64,000 nucleotides of DNA from Natronohydrobacter sp. (GCA_020832555.1 JAFIEM010000002.1:36522-100521), one strand, 5' to 3'. Positions 28,173 to 38,888 are shown, numbered from the stretch's first letter. Numbers and translations are program-made. The notes: generated by a model not told the origin, from the letters alone.

Positions 28173-28820
28173 ATGACATTTCCCAATTTGGCATCACAGA
28201 AACTCACCGGGGCAAGACTGGTCGGCATGGCTGCGATTCTGGCCCTCTTTACCGCACCGGCTTACGCCCAGACCGCCGAAGAGCCCGCGGCCCCTGCGCC
28301 GCCTGCTGCCGCCGACTCTCCTGCGATGGTACTCTCGACAGGCGAAGTCATCGGCGAGTCACAGGATGGCGACAGCTATGTTGGCAACACGCATGGCGAT
28401 TGGGAAATGGTTTGCGTACGCCTTCCCGATGAGGAAGACCCCTGCCAGATGTATCAGCTTCTGCGGGATGCTGAAGGCAATGCCACGGCGGAAATCTCGC
28501 TCTTTCCGCTGCCTGCCGGGCAGGATGCCGTCGCCGGCGCAACGATCCTGACCCCGCTGGAAACCCTGCTGACCGCGCAACTGGTCATGCAGGTCGATGG
28601 CGGTGCGGCGAAGCGCTACCCTTTCACTTTCTGCACCGCCATTGGCTGCATCGCGCGGGTGGGTTTCACCGGTGAAGAAATCGACGCCTTCCGGCGCGGT
28701 GCACAGGCAACATGGTCGCTGGTGCCTGTCGCGGCCCCCGACCAGACAGTTAATCTGAACATGTCGCTGATCGGCTTCACGGCGGCGTTCAACGAATTGT
28801 CGGAACAACTGCCCCAATAA
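28173..28820 (+). CDS. Invasion-associated locus B (IalB)-family exported protein
   Basis: Protein of 215 aa with a signal peptide (hydrophobic segment ending PAYAQ near residue 32) and an Ala/Pro-rich linker. The IalB domain follows: HGDWEMVCVRLPDEEDPCQMYQLL, TILTPLETLL, PFTFCTAIGCIARVGF and a final beta segment. Four Cys are placed as in the family and probably form disulfides in the periplasm. The start at 28173 follows GAAGGA. Its function in free-living Rhodobacterales is unknown; the name comes from Bartonella. Confidence 0.88.
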   Translation: MTFPNLASQKLTGARLVGMAAILALFTAPAYAQTAEEPAAPAPPAAADSPAMVLSTGEVIGESQDGDSYVGNTHGDWEMVCVRLPDEEDPCQMYQLLRDAEGNATAEISLFPLPAGQDAVAGATILTPLETLLTAQLVMQVDGGAAKRYPFTFCTAIGCIARVGFTGEEIDAFRRGAQATWSLVPVAAPDQTVNLNMSLIGFTAAFNELSEQLPQ

Positions 28821-28857
28821 GATCCCGGTAAGGCAAGTATCCGCGAACCCTGTCAGA

Positions 28858-28882
28858 AGCCCGGCCTTGTGCCGGGCTTTTT
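28858..28882 (+). terminator. Terminator after the IalB gene
   Basis: Perfect 8-bp stem AGCCCGGC / GCCGGGCT followed by TTTT, 38 bp after the stop. Confidence 0.9.
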
Positions 28883-28973
28883 CGTGGCTTTATGCCTTGG
28901 CCCTGTCTGCGGAACATGATTGTCTGCAATTCAGATGCCGCGTCCGGCAGGGCGCATAGCAGGAGGATGGAAA

Positions 28974-30456
<1,483 letters not shown>

Positions 30457-30467
<11 letters not shown>

Positions 30468-31740
30468 CGGCCCCGGCCTGTGGGGGGTGACAGCGCCCCC
30501 TGCCCCGGATTGCCCGCCCCTGACGGGGGCAGTCCGGGCAGATGTGGCTGTGATCGGTGCGGGATATACCGGGCTTTCCGCCGCGCTGCATCTGGCGCGT
30601 GCGGGGGCGGATGTGATCGTGCTGGAAGCCGCCACGCCCGGCGCGGGCGGGGCTGGACGCAATGTCGGGCTGGTCAATGCCGGGCTGTGGCTGATGCCGA
30701 ATGACGTGATTGCGCGGGCGGGGCCGGTATTCGGGCCGCGCCTGCTGGAGTGTCTGGGCCGCGCCCCGGCAGAGGTGTGGCAGATCGTGACCGAGGAAGC
30801 GATCGCCTGCGAGGCGACACCAAGGGGCACATTGCATTGCGCTCCGGATGCAGCGGGCGTCGCGGCTTTGCGTGCGCGTGCTGCGCAATGGCAAAGCCTC
30901 GGGGGTGCTGTCAGCCTGTTGGATGCCCCGGAAACCGCCGCACGCACGGGCAGCCCGGCCTTTCAGGCGGCCCTTTTCGATCCGCGCGCAGGCACGATCC
31001 AGCCGCTGGCCTATGCGCTCGGGCTGGCGCGCGCGGCGCTGGCACGCGGCGCGCGCATCTGCGGCAACAGCCCTGTCACGGATCTGCAGGAAACCGCACA
31101 GGGCTGGACAGTCACGACACCGCAGGGACAGGTGCAAGCGCGGCAGGTCATTCTGGCCACGGATACATTCACGAGCGCGCCCCGGCCCGAATGCGCCCGC
31201 GAACAGGTCATCCTGCCCTATTTCAATTTCGCGACCGATCCGTTGCCGCCCGAATTGCGTGCCGAGATCCTGCCCGGAGGCGAGGGGGCGTGGGATACGC
31301 GCAAACTACTCACCTCTTTCCGGCTGGATGCGGCGGGGCGGTTTATCATCGGATCGGTCGGGCAACTTGGCGCTCTGGACGGGGCCGTGCATAGGGCATG
31401 GGCCGCGCGACAGATGGCGCGGCTTTTTCCGGGCTTGCCCGGTGTCGCGTTGCAGACCGGCTGGTGGGGCCAGATTGGGATGACATCCGACGCCCTGCCC
31501 CGGATGCACCAGCCCGCGCCGGGGCTGTGGTCGATCTCTGGCTATAACGGGCGCGGGATTGCGCCGGGGACGGTGTTCGGGCGATTGCTGGCAGAGTTGT
31601 GCCTTGGCCGGATCAGCGTGGATCAGATGCCCCTGCCGGTCACGCCCTCCAGTCCTGCAATGCTGCGCAGCTTGCGCGGGCTGACCTTGCGCGGAGGCGC
31701 AGCGGCGCTGCATCTGGTCAGTGGATATGGGGCGCGCTGA
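30457..31740 (+). CDS. FAD-dependent amino acid oxidase, probable L-pipecolate oxidase
   Basis: DAO-family flavoprotein of about 427 aa. The dinucleotide-binding motif is VAVIGAGYTGLSAALHLARAGADVIVLE, written here in two parts: VAVIGAGYTGLSAALHLA and ADVIVLEA. The C-terminal FAD-binding end is SGYNGRGIAPGTVFGRLLAE. No ATG lies near the expected N terminus; the likely start is TTG at 30457, preceded by AAGGGG and overlapping the dehydrogenase stop by 11 bp. The position beside an ALDH7 gene suggests the AmaA role, L-pipecolate to piperideine-6-carboxylate. Other secondary amino acids are possible substrates. Confidence 0.8.
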
Positions 31741-31814
31741 ACGCGCGGCGCATCTTCGCTCCACCAAAGCACCAAGTCTGCGCCACATGCGTCTGACCTG
31801 TCCTCTGAGAACCT

Positions 31815-32174
31815 CTAAGTCTTCGCCGCGAGACGCAGTTCAAGCCGTCGCAAAGCAAGGATCACACGGTTCGCCTGCATATGAGGGACCAGCGCGAGTT
31901 TAATTTGCGTGGCAAGGATCATCAGCGTTGCCGCTGACACCCCCCATTTGATCGCAGACAACTCTTCAGTCGCCGCAAAGAACCTCCATGCAGCCCAGAT
32001 CGCGACCAGAAACATCGCGGTCTGCATGACCAACATTACCAAAGTCACCCAACCCTGCGGGCCGCGCATCGTGGAGAAGGCGAGCGAGAAGAAGCCCGGT
32101 TCACGCGCGTCTTCCGGCAGGCCGAGATCCTCTTCTGCAAGGGCCTCGGCGATACGGCGGTCAAATTCGTCCAT
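31815..32174 (-). CDS. DUF6768-type membrane protein, possible anti-sigma partner
   Basis: Protein of 119 aa with an acidic N-terminal third (MDEFDRRIAEALAEEDLGL) and two membrane spans (about 42-62 and 75-95), ending in a basic cytoplasmic-looking tail. Its start overlaps the sigma factor gene by 14 bp, so the two are made together. This is the arrangement of ECF sigma factors with a membrane regulator, and I read it as a member of the DUF6768 family. No zinc-binding HxxxCxxC anti-sigma motif is present, so regulation, if any, must work differently. Confidence 0.75.
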   Translation of the reverse strand: MDEFDRRIAEALAEEDLGLPEDAREPGFFSLAFSTMRGPQGWVTLVMLVMQTAMFLVAIWAAWRFFAATEELSAIKWGVSAATLMILATQIKLALVPHMQANRVILALRRLELRLAAKT

Positions 32175-32703
32175 GATCGTCTCCTGTCATCAAGGCCCGC
32201 AAACGAGCGCGGGCGTGCGTAAGCCGGGTTTTCACGGTCCCCGGCGGAATGGCGAGCGCGGTGGCGACCTCCTCCACCGACAGCCCCTCCAGATAGAACA
32301 GCGCCAATACCGCTCTCTGCCCGGCGGGCAGTTCGGCAATGGCGGCGCGCAGGTCCGGCGGGTCGACGCCGGGCTCTTCAGCGGCGCGGGTCAGTTCGGC
32401 CGCGGTCTCGCGCGCCCGGACGCGGCGGGACACTTCGCGCGCGGCGGCACGGGTCACGATGGCCAGCGCCCAGGGCAGAAACGCCCTGTCGTCGCGCAGG
32501 GCAGGCAGGCTGCGCGTGATAGCCGCCCAGGCCTCCTGCACCAGATCGCGCGCCGTATCAGCATCGTCCGACAATCGCCGGGCATGCGCAAACAGGCGCG
32601 GGCCAGCCAGATCGACCAGCGCGCGGAAGTCATGCGACCGGCCCATGCGCGCCCCGGCGACATGCAGCGCGAACAACGCACGCAGTTTCTCGCCCCGATC
32701 CAT
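32161..32703 (-). CDS. ECF RNA polymerase sigma factor
   Basis: Group 4 sigma factor of 180 aa. The sigma2 domain has ARDLVQEAWAAITRSLPALRDDRAFLPWALAI and the sigma4 domain has LPAGQRAVLALFYLEGLSVEEVATALAIPPGTVKTRLTHARARL, here cited by its ends LPAGQRAVLALFYLEG and PPGTVKTRLTHARARL. It directs polymerase to a small stress regulon. The upstream 279-bp gap contains GAACCTTTTGTCGCC on the coding strand, a possible autoregulated -35 element. The membrane protein overlapping its 3' end is the likely regulator. Confidence 0.9.
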   Translation of the reverse strand: MDRGEKLRALFALHVAGARMGRSHDFRALVDLAGPRLFAHARRLSDDADTARDLVQEAWAAITRSLPALRDDRAFLPWALAIVTRAAAREVSRRVRARETAAELTRAAEEPGVDPPDLRAAIAELPAGQRAVLALFYLEGLSVEEVATALAIPPGTVKTRLTHARARLRALMTGDDHGRI

Positions 32704-32982
32704 TTTCGTCCCCTTTCACCCCTCAGGTGCGTCTCAGGCGACAAAAGGTTCAGTCCTGAGAAAAAGAATTCGGAACCTATCCCCCGATTCACCCCAAAGC
32801 TGCCCGATTCAAACTGCCTTCCGTGTGCGGGACTGAACCCGGCGCGGCACGAGCCATCGAAAGACACTTCTGGGTCGACCATGTTGCCGCGCTTGCGATG
32901 GGGGCTTGCCTGCTGCGGTCTGACTGAAGGTCGCTGACCGGCTTTGGTCCGGCACCGGATGTCCATGCATCAGATGGCTAAG

Positions 32983-33453
32983 CTACCCTATCCCGCCATC
33001 ATGCGGATCGTGGAGCCGCGCCAGTCGCAGCGCCGCCTGACGCGCGAAGCCCTGCACCAGCACCTTGCGCCGTGCAGCGGCCAGCGGGGCGGCGTCGGGC
33101 AGGCGCAGCACTTCCGCTCCGAACCCGTCGCCAAGGATCAGACCGGAATCGGGCGGCAAGAGTTCCTGTGGGAAATCAGGGTCCACGGCCCAGAAAAACC
33201 GGTCACACCACTCCAGATAGCCCTGCCATTTGTGGTCCGACTGAAAATCCGCGCGCGAGGATTTGCATTCCACCACCCAGATCTCTCCCTTCGGCCCCAG
33301 CCCCATCACATCGACGCGCAAGCCGCGCGTTGGCACGAATTCGGTGAGGGGTGCAAAGCCAAGGCTGGTCAGGCAACGGCACACGCCCCGCGCCAGAACG
33401 CGGCCCGGTGGGGCGGCGATCAGGTCAATGGGGATCAGGTCACTGTCAGCCAT
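32983..33453 (-). CDS. mmcB: MmcB-family DNA repair protein
   Basis: Alphaproteobacterial protein of 156 aa with a PD-(D/E)XK nuclease-like core: RVDVMGLGPKGEIWVVECKSSRADFQSDHKW supplies the D...ExK residues, cited here as RVDVMGLGPKG and WVVECKSSRADF. In Caulobacter the SOS-controlled MmcB helps survival of mitomycin C damage. No clear LexA box was identified upstream. The 253-bp gap beyond its start (33454-33706) holds no gene I can support. Confidence 0.85.
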   Translation of the reverse strand: MADSDLIPIDLIAAPPGRVLARGVCRCLTSLGFAPLTEFVPTRGLRVDVMGLGPKGEIWVVECKSSRADFQSDHKWQGYLEWCDRFFWAVDPDFPQELLPPDSGLILGDGFGAEVLRLPDAAPLAAARRKVLVQGFARQAALRLARLHDPHDGGIG

Positions 33454-33706
33454 GCACCCAGATTGAACGAAAGAAGAACATGCGTCAAGCCCCGGATCAC
33501 CCTTGCGCCACGCCCCATCGCGCCCTATCTCTGGCTCTGGCAGGTTCTGCTCTTCGCGTGTGTGGCCCTTTTCCAGTGGCCGATAAGCATCTCCGAGGGA
33601 GCTGGCTCTGGCGGGGTCCTGGCCTCGTTATCTGGCGACCACCTGATAAACTCAGGCTCTCGGGAAATTCACGCCGCCACGGTCGCTGCGGGCCTGCCAC
33701 CCTGCC

Positions 33707-34006
33707 CTAGCGCGCAGAAGTACGGATCGGGAGCAGATCGCCACGAATGGGCGTGCCGCGATCATCGTCGTCGTCATCTTCGTCTTCATGGCCCATCCGC
33801 ATGATCCGGATTGCGAATTGCACCCCGGCAAAGACCAGCCCGTTGAAGAAGAAGATCAGAAACAGACCCAGGAGCCCGTCGCTGGAGCCGAAAACCAGAC
33901 GCTGCAGGTTGCCCACATTGAAATAGATCAGGATGGTTGTGAACACCGCCGAAATGCCAAAGCCGATCAGCACTTGCTGGATGTAGAGCTTCACCAGTTT
34001 TGGCAT
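33707..34006 (-). CDS. Small two-TM membrane protein with acidic tail
   Basis: Protein of 99 aa opening MPKLVKLYIQQVLIGFG, with two membrane segments (about 10-32 and 42-65) and a run of Asp (DEDDDDDD) before an RGTPIRGDLLPIRTSAR tail. The start at 34006 follows AGGAGG. I do not know a function. Homologues with the same shape, LYIQQ start and FNVGNLQRLVF linker, occur next to unrelated genes in Rhodobacterales as far as I recall. Confidence 0.75.
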   Translation of the reverse strand: MPKLVKLYIQQVLIGFGISAVFTTILIYFNVGNLQRLVFGSSDGLLGLFLIFFFNGLVFAGVQFAIRIMRMGHEDEDDDDDDRGTPIRGDLLPIRTSAR

Positions 34007-34207
34007 GCGCGCCTCCTGCGTCCCATAAGGTAAAGATAGCGTTTTGGTGCAGGGAAACAAGCGCACAGCCTGCCACCTGGCAATAAGTCGCATGCCACGG
34101 CATCATTCTGCCGGTTTTCAGTGCCGCCCGGTCGCACTGTGCGGGTGCAAAACCCTGCGGCACGCGCTATCTGTTCCCAAGCAGTGAATCGAAAGCGAGC
34201 ACAGCGC

Positions 34208-35350
34208 GTGATCCTGATTGAACATGGGCCGCAAGGCCGCCCTGTCCTGTTTGATGCGCCTGACCAGCGGCTGGTCGCGCATGGGCTGGCTGATGTCCTG
34301 CCGGTGCTCGAACAGGCCGAAGCCGCGCGGCGGGCGGGAAAATGGGTGGCGGGCTATCTGGCTTATGAGGCGGGCTATGCCTTCGAGCCGCGCCTTGCAC
34401 CACTCTGGACACCCGCAGCGGGGCCGCTGGTAGATCTGCGTATCCATGACGCGCCCCTGCCGCCCGATGCGATGCTGGCCCGCGCAATGGGTGCGGCGAC
34501 GCAGGTGCGGCTTGAACCGCTGGTTCCCGCGATCACGCGCGCGGCGTATGACAGCGCCTTCGCGCGGCTGCTGGACTATATCGGTGCGGGCGATTGCTAT
34601 CAGATCAACCTGACCTTTCCGGTCGCGACGCGGCTGAGCGCGGGCTCTGCGCTGGGGCTATACGGGGCGCTGCGTGCGCGCCAGCCTGTCGGCTTCGGGG
34701 CCTGTCTGGATCTGGGAGATGGTGCGGCCTTGGTCTCGCGCAGCCCCGAATTGTTCTTTCAGGTGCAGGGTGGCGTGCTGGAAAGCCGCCCCATGAAGGG
34801 CACCGCGCCGCGCAGCAGCGATCCGGTCGAGGATGCGACGCTGAAGGCAGAGCTTGCCGCAAGCGAGAAGGTGCAGGCCGAGAATCTGATGATCGTTGAT
34901 CTGTTGCGCAATGATATCGGTCGGATCAGCCGTATCGGGTCGGTGCGCGTGCCGGAACTCTTCGCTATCGAGAGCTTCGCGACGGTGCATCAGATGAGCA
35001 GCCGTATTCAGGGGGAATTGCTACATGACGCTGGCCTACCCGAATTGATGGCAGCACTTTTCCCCTGTGGCTCGGTCACGGGAGCACCGAAGATCCGCGC
35101 CATGCAGATCATTCATGAACTGGAAGCACAGCCGCGCGGGGCCTATTGCGGGGCAATCGGCTGGGCCGCGCCGAATGGGGATCAATGCTGGTCCGTCGCG
35201 ATCCGCACCATGCAGATCGACGCCGCAGGGCATATTCTGGCCAATGTGGGCGGTGGTGTGGTGCAGGACAGCACGGCGACCGGCGAATGGGAGGAAGCGC
35301 TGTGGAAAACACGCTACGCGCAGACGCTGACGACCCCGGCCTGCGCCTGA
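34208..35350 (+). CDS. pabB: Aminodeoxychorismate synthase component I
   Basis: Chorismate-utilising enzyme of 380 aa making 4-amino-4-deoxychorismate for folate. Conserved blocks: CYQINLTFP, LVSRSPELFF, SRPMKGTAPRS, SEKVQAENLMIVDLLRNDIGR and the C-terminal FPCGSVTGAPKIRAMQIIHELE. The start is probably the GTG at 34208 (MILIEHGPQG); upstream in-frame ATG candidates encode sequence without family features. The PabC-like gene overlaps its end by 49 bp, so synthase and lyase are coupled. Confidence 0.93.
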   Translation: MILIEHGPQGRPVLFDAPDQRLVAHGLADVLPVLEQAEAARRAGKWVAGYLAYEAGYAFEPRLAPLWTPAAGPLVDLRIHDAPLPPDAMLARAMGAATQVRLEPLVPAITRAAYDSAFARLLDYIGAGDCYQINLTFPVATRLSAGSALGLYGALRARQPVGFGACLDLGDGAALVSRSPELFFQVQGGVLESRPMKGTAPRSSDPVEDATLKAELAASEKVQAENLMIVDLLRNDIGRISRIGSVRVPELFAIESFATVHQMSSRIQGELLHDAGLPELMAALFPCGSVTGAPKIRAMQIIHELEAQPRGAYCGAIGWAAPNGDQCWSVAIRTMQIDAAGHILANVGGGVVQDSTATGEWEEALWKTRYAQTLTTPACA

Positions 35351-35919
35351 TCGAGACTGTCTGGTGGGATGGCACTTGCGCGCCGCGCGCGCGACTGCAC
35401 CGCGCGCGACTGCTGGCCGGCGCGCAGGCGTTGGGCTGGGACTGCCCGGATGTGTCGTTTCGAGGGCCGTCTGGACAGCCCGCACGCTTGCGCCTGACGC
35501 TGGACCGCGAGGGCCGGACCGAAATGACGACCAGCCCCCTGCCCCCGGCGAAACCGCTCTGGCGCGTCGGGTTGGCGCAGGCGCGGCTTCACTCGGGCGA
35601 TCCCTGGTTGCGTGTGAAATCCAGCCGCCGCGCGATCTATGACGCGGCGCGCGCTGCTTTGCCCGAGGGGCTGGACGAGGTGATCTTCCTCAATGAGCGC
35701 GGCGAGGTCTGCGACGGCACCATCACGACTGTTTTCTTTGACCGTGGTGCGGGACTGCGCACACCGCCCCTGTCTTGCGGCTTGTTGCCGGGGGTGTTGC
35801 GTGCGGAAATCGACTGCCCCGAGGAGCTGCTGCTGGCGGGAGACCTGCCGCATCTGCGCCTGTGGGTCGGCAATGCGCTGCGCGGGCTGATCCCTGCAAA
35901 ATTTGTCGCTGCCCACTGA
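35302..35919 (+). CDS. pabC: Class IV aminotransferase-fold protein, probable aminodeoxychorismate lyase
   Basis: PLP fold-type IV protein of 205 aa. LRLIETVWWDG opens the fold, a Lys in WLRVKSSRRAIYD occupies the PLP-lysine position, and NERGEVCDGTITTVFFDRG and the LLPGVLRAEI segment are the usual later blocks. It would release pyruvate from aminodeoxychorismate to give 4-aminobenzoate. It is shorter than E. coli PabC (269 aa), as is common in Rhodobacterales. The start is a GTG at 35302 with GGAGGAAG upstream, inside the end of pabB. Confidence 0.85.
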   Translation: MENTLRADADDPGLRLIETVWWDGTCAPRARLHRARLLAGAQALGWDCPDVSFRGPSGQPARLRLTLDREGRTEMTTSPLPPAKPLWRVGLAQARLHSGDPWLRVKSSRRAIYDAARAALPEGLDEVIFLNERGEVCDGTITTVFFDRGAGLRTPPLSCGLLPGVLRAEIDCPEELLLAGDLPHLRLWVGNALRGLIPAKFVAAH

Positions 35920-35930
35920 TCTGGAAAGAA

Positions 35931-36007
35931 TGGTCGGGGCGATAGGATTCGAACCTACGACCTACGGTACCCAAAACCGTCGCGCTACCAGGCTGCGCCA
36001 CGCCCCG
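35931..36007 (-). tRNA. tRNA-Pro (anticodon TGG)
   Basis: Read on the minus strand: acceptor stem CGGGGCG / CGCCCCG, D-arm GCGCAGCCTGGTAGCGC, anticodon arm with loop TTTGGGT-type (anticodon TGG), T-arm with GGTTCGAATCC, and discriminator A. The terminal CCA is encoded. Total length is 77 nt. It lies 11 bp after the PabC-like gene, on the opposite strand. Confidence 0.96.
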
Positions 36008-36077
36008 ACTGTGCGCTCTTTAGCGGTGAAGCCCGCAAGTGAAAAGAGCGAAATGCACCCGAAGCCCTGAAATCGGC

Positions 36078-36554
36078 CTAGCCATCACAGGGCCATGCCG
36101 CGCTGTCCTGATCCAGTCGCGGATGGCGTAATTCGCTGCCCTCGGCGATACCCATGGCTCGGGCCAGGCCGCCATTGATCTCCAGCACCATCAGCACGTT
36201 CTCGCCGCCCGGAATCGGGGTCTCGTCCAGCGGAATCGCCTCGTGATGGACATGACTGACGCGCCCGGTCGGGTCCACGAAGATCATGTCCAGCGAAATC
36301 AGCGTGTTGCGCATCCAGAAAGACGCGGCCACAGGCCGGTCATAGATGAAGAGCATTCCCGCCGAGCGCGCCAGACGCTCGCGATGCATCAGCCCGCGCG
36401 CGCGCGTCTCGTCCGTATCGGCGATCTCGACGCTGAAACGCGCCTGCCCCCAGGGACCGCGCAGATCGACCGCGCCTTCGGAACAGGCTGCTTGCGCAAG
36501 CCCGGCCCAGAGCGTGGCGACAATCGCCAGAGCAAGGCGCGAAAGCCGGATCAT
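36078..36554 (-). CDS. DUF192 exported protein
   Basis: Protein of 158 aa with an N-terminal signal peptide (LALAIVATLWAGLAQAAC). The DUF192 core is complete: FSVEIADTDETRARGLMHRERL, MLFIYDRPVAASFWMRNT, LISLDMIFVDPTGRV and VLEINGGLARAMGI. Its ATG overlaps the stop of the cold-shock gene by 4 bp. The csp-DUF192 pair is a common Rhodobacterales arrangement; function is unknown. Confidence 0.88.
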   Translation of the reverse strand: MIRLSRLALAIVATLWAGLAQAACSEGAVDLRGPWGQARFSVEIADTDETRARGLMHRERLARSAGMLFIYDRPVAASFWMRNTLISLDMIFVDPTGRVSHVHHEAIPLDETPIPGGENVLMVLEINGGLARAMGIAEGSELRHPRLDQDSAAWPCDG

Positions 36555-37117
36555 TCGCGTTCTGCCCGCACGGGATCGGCGAGGCTTGCCTCCCAGGGTT
36601 CGATTGACACAGCCATGCGCCCGCGCTCGCCGTCGATGACACGCACTGCAATCGCCTCACCGGCCTGCAATTCAGCCAGACCGGACCGCCGGAGCGTTTC
36701 CATATGGATGAACACATCCGAGGGCTTGCCGAACACATTGGCAAAGCCGAAGCCCTTGACCTTGTCGAACCATTTCACACGGGCGGGTTCCAGCGGGATC
36801 GAGCGGTCGACCTCTGCGCTCAGGCGCGGATCGGCAACGGACCGGTCATCCGTATCCGCCTCGGGGGGCTGAACCTCCAGCACCTCAAGGGTCTGAAGGC
36901 CGCGCGCCGTTCGCTGCATGACAAGGCGGATCTTCGCCCCGTCACAGACGGAGCTCAGCCCGAAATTGCGCAGTGCGTTGGCATGAAGCAGGACATCCGA
37001 CTCCAGCCCTGTAACAACGACGAACCCGAACCCCTTGGCCGGGTCGAACCACTTTACTACGCCCTCAACCACCTCAGACGGGTTTTCATCCGAAACCATG
37101 AATAGTGTCTCGCTCAT
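36551..37117 (-). CDS. Two-domain cold-shock protein
   Basis: Protein of 188 aa made of two cold-shock domains joined by an acidic linker. Domain 1 (about 15-80) has VVKWFDPAKGFGFV and DVLLHANALR; domain 2 (about 110-180) has RVKWFDKVKGFGFANVF and DVFIHMETLRRSG. Both keep the RNP1 (KGFGF) and RNP2-like (VLLH, VFIH) motifs for single-stranded nucleic acid binding. The double-domain type is typical of alphaproteobacteria. Coupled to the DUF192 gene downstream. Confidence 0.93.
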   Translation of the reverse strand: MSETLFMVSDENPSEVVEGVVKWFDPAKGFGFVVVTGLESDVLLHANALRNFGLSSVCDGAKIRLVMQRTARGLQTLEVLEVQPPEADTDDRSVADPRLSAEVDRSIPLEPARVKWFDKVKGFGFANVFGKPSDVFIHMETLRRSGLAELQAGEAIAVRVIDGERGRMAVSIEPWEASLADPVRAERE

Positions 37118-37202
37118 TTTTGGTGAAACTCCTTTGGCGCCTCACGGTATCTTGGGGTACGCAACGAGCACAGGAACCACAAAAAAGCATGTTGATCGGG
37201 CA

Positions 37203-37808
37203 TCAGGGTGACAACCTGACGATATCCCAGCTCTTGTCACGCACCGACTTGCGCCAACAAAAGCGATCATGCAACCGAAAAGCCCCATCGGCCCAGAACT
37301 CGATCTCAACCGGCCGGATCGCAAATCCACCCCAGAAGGGCGGGCGCGGCGGATTGGTGCCGTGTCGCGCTGTTTGCCGTGCGACTTCGGCCATCAACTC
37401 TGCCCGCGACCCAAGCGGTTGCGACTGCCGCGATGCCCAAGCGCCAAGCCTGCTCTTGAGCGACCGCGAGGCGTAATAGGCATCCGCTTCGGGACCGTCA
37501 ACCTTGGAAACTTCGCCCCGCACCCGGATCTGGCGGCGCAGGGATTTCCAATGCATCACAAAGGCCGCCTTGCCGGAGGACAGAATCTCCTGCGCCTTGG
37601 TGCTCTCGTAATTGGTGTAGAACACGAATTGGTCTGCGCCGATCTCCTTGAGCAACACCATGCGCACATTCGGCAGGCCGTCGGGATCGACAGTCGACAA
37701 AGCAATGGCATTGGGGTCATTGGGCTCTGTCAGCTCAGCCTCCGCAAGCCATCGCCGCGCGATGTCAAACGGGTCCTGTCCTGCAAAAATGCCAGTTCTG
37801 TCGTTCAC
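37203..37808 (-). CDS. pdxH: Pyridoxamine 5'-phosphate oxidase
   Basis: FMN enzyme of 201 aa producing pyridoxal 5'-phosphate. Motifs: [40 protein letters not shown] and the C-terminal RLSP. The start is a GTG at 37808 giving [20 protein letters not shown], the family N terminus. It is divergent from fabI across a 255-bp gap that contains a long inverted repeat nearer fabI. Confidence 0.95.
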   Translation of the reverse strand: MNDRTGIFAGQDPFDIARRWLAEAELTEPNDPNAIALSTVDPDGLPNVRMVLLKEIGADQFVFYTNYESTKAQEILSSGKAAFVMHWKSLRRQIRVRGEVSKVDGPEADAYYASRSLKSRLGAWASRQSQPLGSRAELMAEVARQTARHGTNPPRPPFWGGFAIRPVEIEFWADGAFRLHDRFCWRKSVRDKSWDIVRLSP

Positions 37809-37972
37809 GCGGTCCTCCGGTCACATACAGGGACGAGGGAGGTCACACCACAGACTCTGACACCTCTCCCTTTACATTCACCTGATCCAAAGCTGTATGT
37901 GTTAACAACTCTGAACAGCCGCGCAAGCCTTCAAAGGCAATTCTTTTGAAATTATCCTCGAACAGAGCGCTT

Positions 37973-38013
37973 CGCGATGCTTTGGCAGGCCTGTGCCAGC
38001 TTGCAGCATCGCG
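37973..38013. repeat. Nested inverted repeat in the fabI leader
   Basis: Outer arms CGCGATGCT (37973-37981) and AGCATCGCG (38005-38013) pair perfectly. Inside them TGGCA / TGCCA flank GGCCTG. It lies 50 bp before the fabI ATG, with no T run, so it is more likely an operator or 5'-UTR structure than a terminator. Confidence 0.6.
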
Positions 38014-38063
38014 GTCGATATCCTAGAAGACAGCGACGATTTTTCACAATGGGCAGAGACACA

Positions 38064-38888
38064 ATGACAGGATTGATGAGCGGCAAACGCGGGCTGATCA
38101 TGGGGCTTGCGAATGACAAATCGATCGCCTGGGGAATTGCCAAGGCTCTGGCAGATCATGGTGCGGAACTGGCTTTCTCCTATCAGGGTGAGGCGTTGAA
38201 GAAACGCGTGCTGCCGCTGGCCGAACAGCTTGGCACACCGCATCTCTTCGAATGCGACGTGGCCGACATGGCCTCGGTCGATGCGCTTTTTGCAGGGCTG
38301 GAGGCGCTCTGGGGCAAGATCGATTTCGTTGTCCATGCCATCGGTTTCTCTGACAAGAGTGAATTGCGTGGCCGCTATGTCGATACCTCGCGGGACAATT
38401 TCGCGATGACGATGGATATTTCGGTCTATTCCTTCACCGCTGTCTGCCAGCGCGCGGCGAAGCTGATGCCTGATGGCGGCAGCCTGCTGACCATGACCTA
38501 TTACGGGGCCGAACAGGTCATGCCGCATTACAATGTGATGGGTGTGGCGAAGGCCGCGCTGGAGGCGTCGGTGAAATACATTGCCGAAGATTTGGGCAAG
38601 GACGGTATCCGCTGCAACGCGATCAGTGCCGGGCCGATCAAGACACTGGCGGCCTCTGGCATCGGCGATTTCCGCTATATCATGAAATGGAACGAGCTGA
38701 ACTCGCCGCTGCGCCGCAATGTGACACAGGAAGAGGTGGGCAAAGCTGCGCTTTACCTGCTCTCGGATCTGGGCTCCGGCACCACGGGCGAGAATCTGCA
38801 TGTCGATGCGGGCTATCATGTCGTCGGCATGAAGGCGGTTGACGCGCCCGATATCGATGTCGTGACCGGCAAGAAGGACGCGCATTGA
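38064..38888 (+). CDS. fabI: Enoyl-[acyl-carrier-protein] reductase (NADH)
   Basis: Last reductive step of fatty acid elongation, 274 aa. MSGKRGLIMGLANDKSIAWGIA is the FabI nucleotide-binding start (cited as GLIMGLANDKSIAWG). The catalytic Tyr-Lys pair lies in YNVMGVAKAALEASV, and ISAGPIKTLAASGI and LSDLGSGTTGE follow. The ATG at 38064 gives the family N terminus; an alternative ATG is at 38049. Its stop overlaps the start of the LysE-type gene by one base. Confidence 0.95.
   Translation: MTGLMSGKRGLIMGLANDKSIAWGIAKALADHGAELAFSYQGEALKKRVLPLAEQLGTPHLFECDVADMASVDALFAGLEALWGKIDFVVHAIGFSDKSELRGRYVDTSRDNFAMTMDISVYSFTAVCQRAAKLMPDGGSLLTMTYYGAEQVMPHYNVMGVAKAALEASVKYIAEDLGKDGIRCNAISAGPIKTLAASGIGDFRYIMKWNELNSPLRRNVTQEEVGKAALYLLSDLGSGTTGENLHVDAGYHVVGMKAVDAPDIDVVTGKKDAH

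Noticed and set aside
32704..32966. Minus-strand extension upstream of the ECF sigma factor
   Set aside because: No protein features; more likely promoter and untranslated region.
33454..33706. Open plus-strand frame with a hydrophobic stretch (APYLWLWQVLLFACVALFQW)
   Set aside because: No good start or ribosome-binding site, and the rest of the frame looks random; possibly a decayed gene but not supportable.
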